Assembly: GCA_937885235.1 (NCBI GenBank)
Contig: CAKZZK010000314.1
Location: 1-6,217 of the forward strand
From: an uncultured Treponema sp.
GTDB taxonomy: Bacteria; Spirochaetota; Spirochaetia; Treponematales; Treponemataceae
Direction: 5' to 3'
DNA length: 6,217 nt
How positions within the stretch are numbered: position 1 is the stretch's first letter; the number at the start of each line of letters is the position of its first letter. This document shows, one piece after another, positions 5,269 through 6,217 of the stretch. Made by a program: the position numbers and the translations under genes. The notes under the pieces were generated by a model. That model had not been told where the DNA came from and ran no database searches. It saw only the letters and a program-made list of their open reading frames with translations.

Positions 5269-5334
5269 CGTAAGGCATTACTAATTTTGCTGTTACACTT
5301 AATTAGGCGAAACCTTAATCACAATCTAAATTTA

Positions 5335-5361
5335 TTATCGGAGCAGGTCTTGCAAACTTGA
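5335..5361 (-). promoter_or_regulatory. Near-consensus sigma28 (FliA) flagellar promoter
   Basis: On the minus strand TCAAGTTT (5361-5354), exactly 11 bases, then TCCGATAA (5342-5335). The enterobacterial FliA consensus is TAAAGTTT-N11-GCCGATAA, so 14 of 16 bases and the spacing agree. Treponemes use a sigma28 for late flagellar genes (from general knowledge). The promoter points away from the DUF115 gene into the region that ends at the 5163-5198 terminator, toward the HD-GYP gene. Confidence 0.68.
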
Positions 5362-5366
5362 TACAA

Positions 5367-5399
5367 ATTTTGGGGAAAGAAGGCAAAACACCCCTAAAT
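5367..5399 (-). other. Weak hairpin over the DUF115 stop codon
   Basis: On the minus strand ATTTAGGGG (5399-5391) pairs with CCCCAAAAT (5375-5367) with one A-A mismatch and a 15-base loop. It covers the TAG stop of the DUF115 gene and lies just before the sigma28 promoter. It lacks a T-run, so it would be at best a weak 3' end or a pause site. Confidence 0.25.
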
Positions 5400-6217
5400 A
5401 TAGCGTTGATATTCGCAGATTGCCTTGTGAAGCTCTTGGTATATGATTTTGCTGGAGAAGAGAGAATGGAGCGCAGGATCCTGCGGCAGGTCTTTGCCAA
5501 GTTCCTTGAGCCTGCGCTCTGTGGGAAAGATGAGGGCGGCGGCATCCTTCGCATCTGAATGCAGTATTGCGGCATCGATGTTTCCAAGCTCGCTGAATAC
5601 GGCGGTGGCTTTTGTCCTGTCCTGCAGCGCTTTCTGGCAGAGAGAAAGCCCCTTGAGGGCGAGGGTGTCGAGCTGTGCAAGCTGCTGCTTGAAAGACTCC
5701 AAGACTTCTGCAAAACGGAGCCGCTGTGCTTCAAGCGCTTCGCGATCGTTGCAAGCGCTCTTTTCCTGCGCGGTAGAGAAAAACGCCTGCTTTTCAGCGT
5801 TTCGCGGCGGGCTTGCAAGCACTTCCTGCACATTGCGGACTTTTATGCCTTTGATTGCAAGGCTTTGCGGCGTGAGGGTATAGGTGGAGCATCCTTCAGA
5901 CTCTGCGCGTTCACAGCTGTTTTCAAACCACCATGAAAAGAGGGACATCTTCTTGTCTGTGAGCAAGGGATTGCCCTCGTAGTCTTTCGCGATGGAAGGA
6001 TATGCCCCCATGAGCGAGGCGACGCTCTGCGTTTCCGCAGGCTGCACGCGGGTGGATGTGCGGTGCTCGCGCTCTTCAAACTGCGAGCCGCGTATGTGTG
6101 TCTGCCTGCCGGGGAAGCCCAAATCCATACCCGCCAGACAGATTTCCCGTGCTCCGCACCACCTTGCAAAATCCCATGCCGTGGTTGCAACGCTGCCGCC
6201 GGTACCGAGCCGCCCCT
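5394..6217 (-). CDS. DUF115/MAF-type motility-associated protein, C-terminal part
   Basis: The gene enters from beyond the right window end; 273 codons and the stop are visible, without the start. The first visible stretch, GRLGTGGSVATTAWDFARW, then CGAREICLAGMDLGFPGRQTH, is the characteristic end of the DUF115 (6-hydroxymethylpterin pyrophosphokinase MptE-like) domain. This domain is found in flagellar MAF glycosyltransferases, which attach nonulosonic-acid-type sugars to flagellin in Campylobacter, Helicobacter and others. After it come YPSIAKDYEGNPLLTDKKM and a C-terminal half that is largely helical, with a probable coiled-coil segment (EALEAQRLRFAEVLESFKQQ). The partner is probably flagellin, whose glycosylation is known in treponemes, but acceptor and sugar are inferred. 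The next gene on this strand is the HD-GYP-like one, with a separate sigma28 promoter and terminator between. Confidence 0.85.
   Translation of the reverse strand, partial: GRLGTGGSVATTAWDFARWCGAREICLAGMDLGFPGRQTHIRGSQFEEREHRTSTRVQPAETQSVASLMGAYPSIAKDYEGNPLLTDKKMSLFSWWFENSCERAESEGCSTYTLTPQSLAIKGIKVRNVQEVLASPPRNAEKQAFFSTAQEKSACNDREALEAQRLRFAEVLESFKQQLAQLDTLALKGLSLCQKALQDRTKATAVFSELGNIDAAILHSDAKDAAALIFPTERRLKELGKDLPQDPALHSLFSSKIIYQELHKAICEYQRYI

Larger units (their letters stand above)
5163..5328 (-). ncRNA. Predicted sigma28-driven small RNA or attenuated leader
   Basis: A near-consensus sigma28 promoter at 5361-5335 predicts a start near 5328, and the strong terminator ends at about 5163, giving an RNA of about 165 nt. 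No convincing gene is seen inside: the ATG frame at 5278 lacks a ribosome site and runs through the terminator into the HD-GYP gene. The RNA would contain CTAATT/AATTAG short arms (about 5282-5307), the long hairpin 5220-5268 and the terminator stem. The apical loop of the long hairpin carries UCUUUG, the same six bases as the 3' terminator arm, so it could pair with CAAAGA of the 5' arm. It could be a free flagellar-regulon sRNA or a leader controlling readthrough into the HD-GYP gene. It resembles no RNA family I know. Confidence 0.45.

Noticed and set aside
4952..5278. Minus-strand 108-codon frame starting at ATG 5278
   Set aside because: It has no ribosome site, runs through the strong terminator at 5163-5198 and overlaps the HD-GYP gene in another frame.
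5199..5328. Known c-di-GMP (GEMM) riboswitch in the HD-GYP leader
   Set aside because: The conserved GEMM core elements, such as the GGACGCAAAGCC-type stretch, are absent.
5443..5936. Plus-strand open frames of 125-146 codons opposite the DUF115 gene
   Set aside because: They are antisense to a recognisable conserved protein and have no family resemblance; they are shadow frames.
1..6217. CRISPR arrays, tRNA/rRNA genes, transposases
   Set aside because: No regularly spaced repeats, tRNA cloverleaf or transposase-like protein was seen on either strand.

Overview
The window looks like chromosomal DNA of a spirochaete, most likely a Treponema of middling GC content. Three things point there: an alpha2-type (GlyQS) glycyl-tRNA synthetase, a DUF115/MAF-type protein of the flagellar glycosyltransferase kind, and a lipoprotein with a relaxed spirochaete-style lipobox (Y-I-S-C). 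The genus is inferred from protein character, not from a marker gene.

Left part (about 1-1480). This part is AT-richer than the rest (about 40-45% GC in sampled lines, against about 55-58% inside glyQS) and looks accessory. A small lipoprotein (minus strand, 39-698) and a small XRE-type HTH regulator (plus strand, 840-1163) diverge from a 141-bp spacer in which their candidate -35 boxes overlap. A bidirectional terminator (1184-1214) follows. Behind it on the minus strand lies a complete-looking 25-codon minigene (1241-1318) with an extended -10, a strong Shine-Dalgarno site and that terminator.

Middle part (1420-3731). A good sigma70 promoter drives glyQS (1480-2931). Seventeen bases later comes an aldo/keto-reductase-fold protein (2949-3731) in which two of the four catalytic residues appear to be replaced. 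It meets the next gene tail to tail with an 8-bp overlap.

Right part (3724-6217, minus strand). The order along the minus strand is: the C-terminal part of a DUF115 protein (5394-6217, cut by the window end), a 299-bp intergenic region (5095-5393), then an HD-GYP-like protein (5094-3724) with an altered metal site. The intergenic region holds a near-consensus sigma28 (flagellar sigma, FliA) promoter (5335-5361), a 17-bp inverted repeat (5220-5268), a textbook intrinsic terminator (5163-5198), and a second promoter just before the HD-GYP gene. This predicts a roughly 165-nt flagellar-regulon RNA. It is either a free small RNA or a terminator-controlled leader of the HD-GYP mRNA, and it is the most interesting item in the window. 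With a probable flagellin-modification gene on one side and a c-di-GMP-type protein on the other, the right part looks like a motility/signalling neighbourhood. The functional link is inference.
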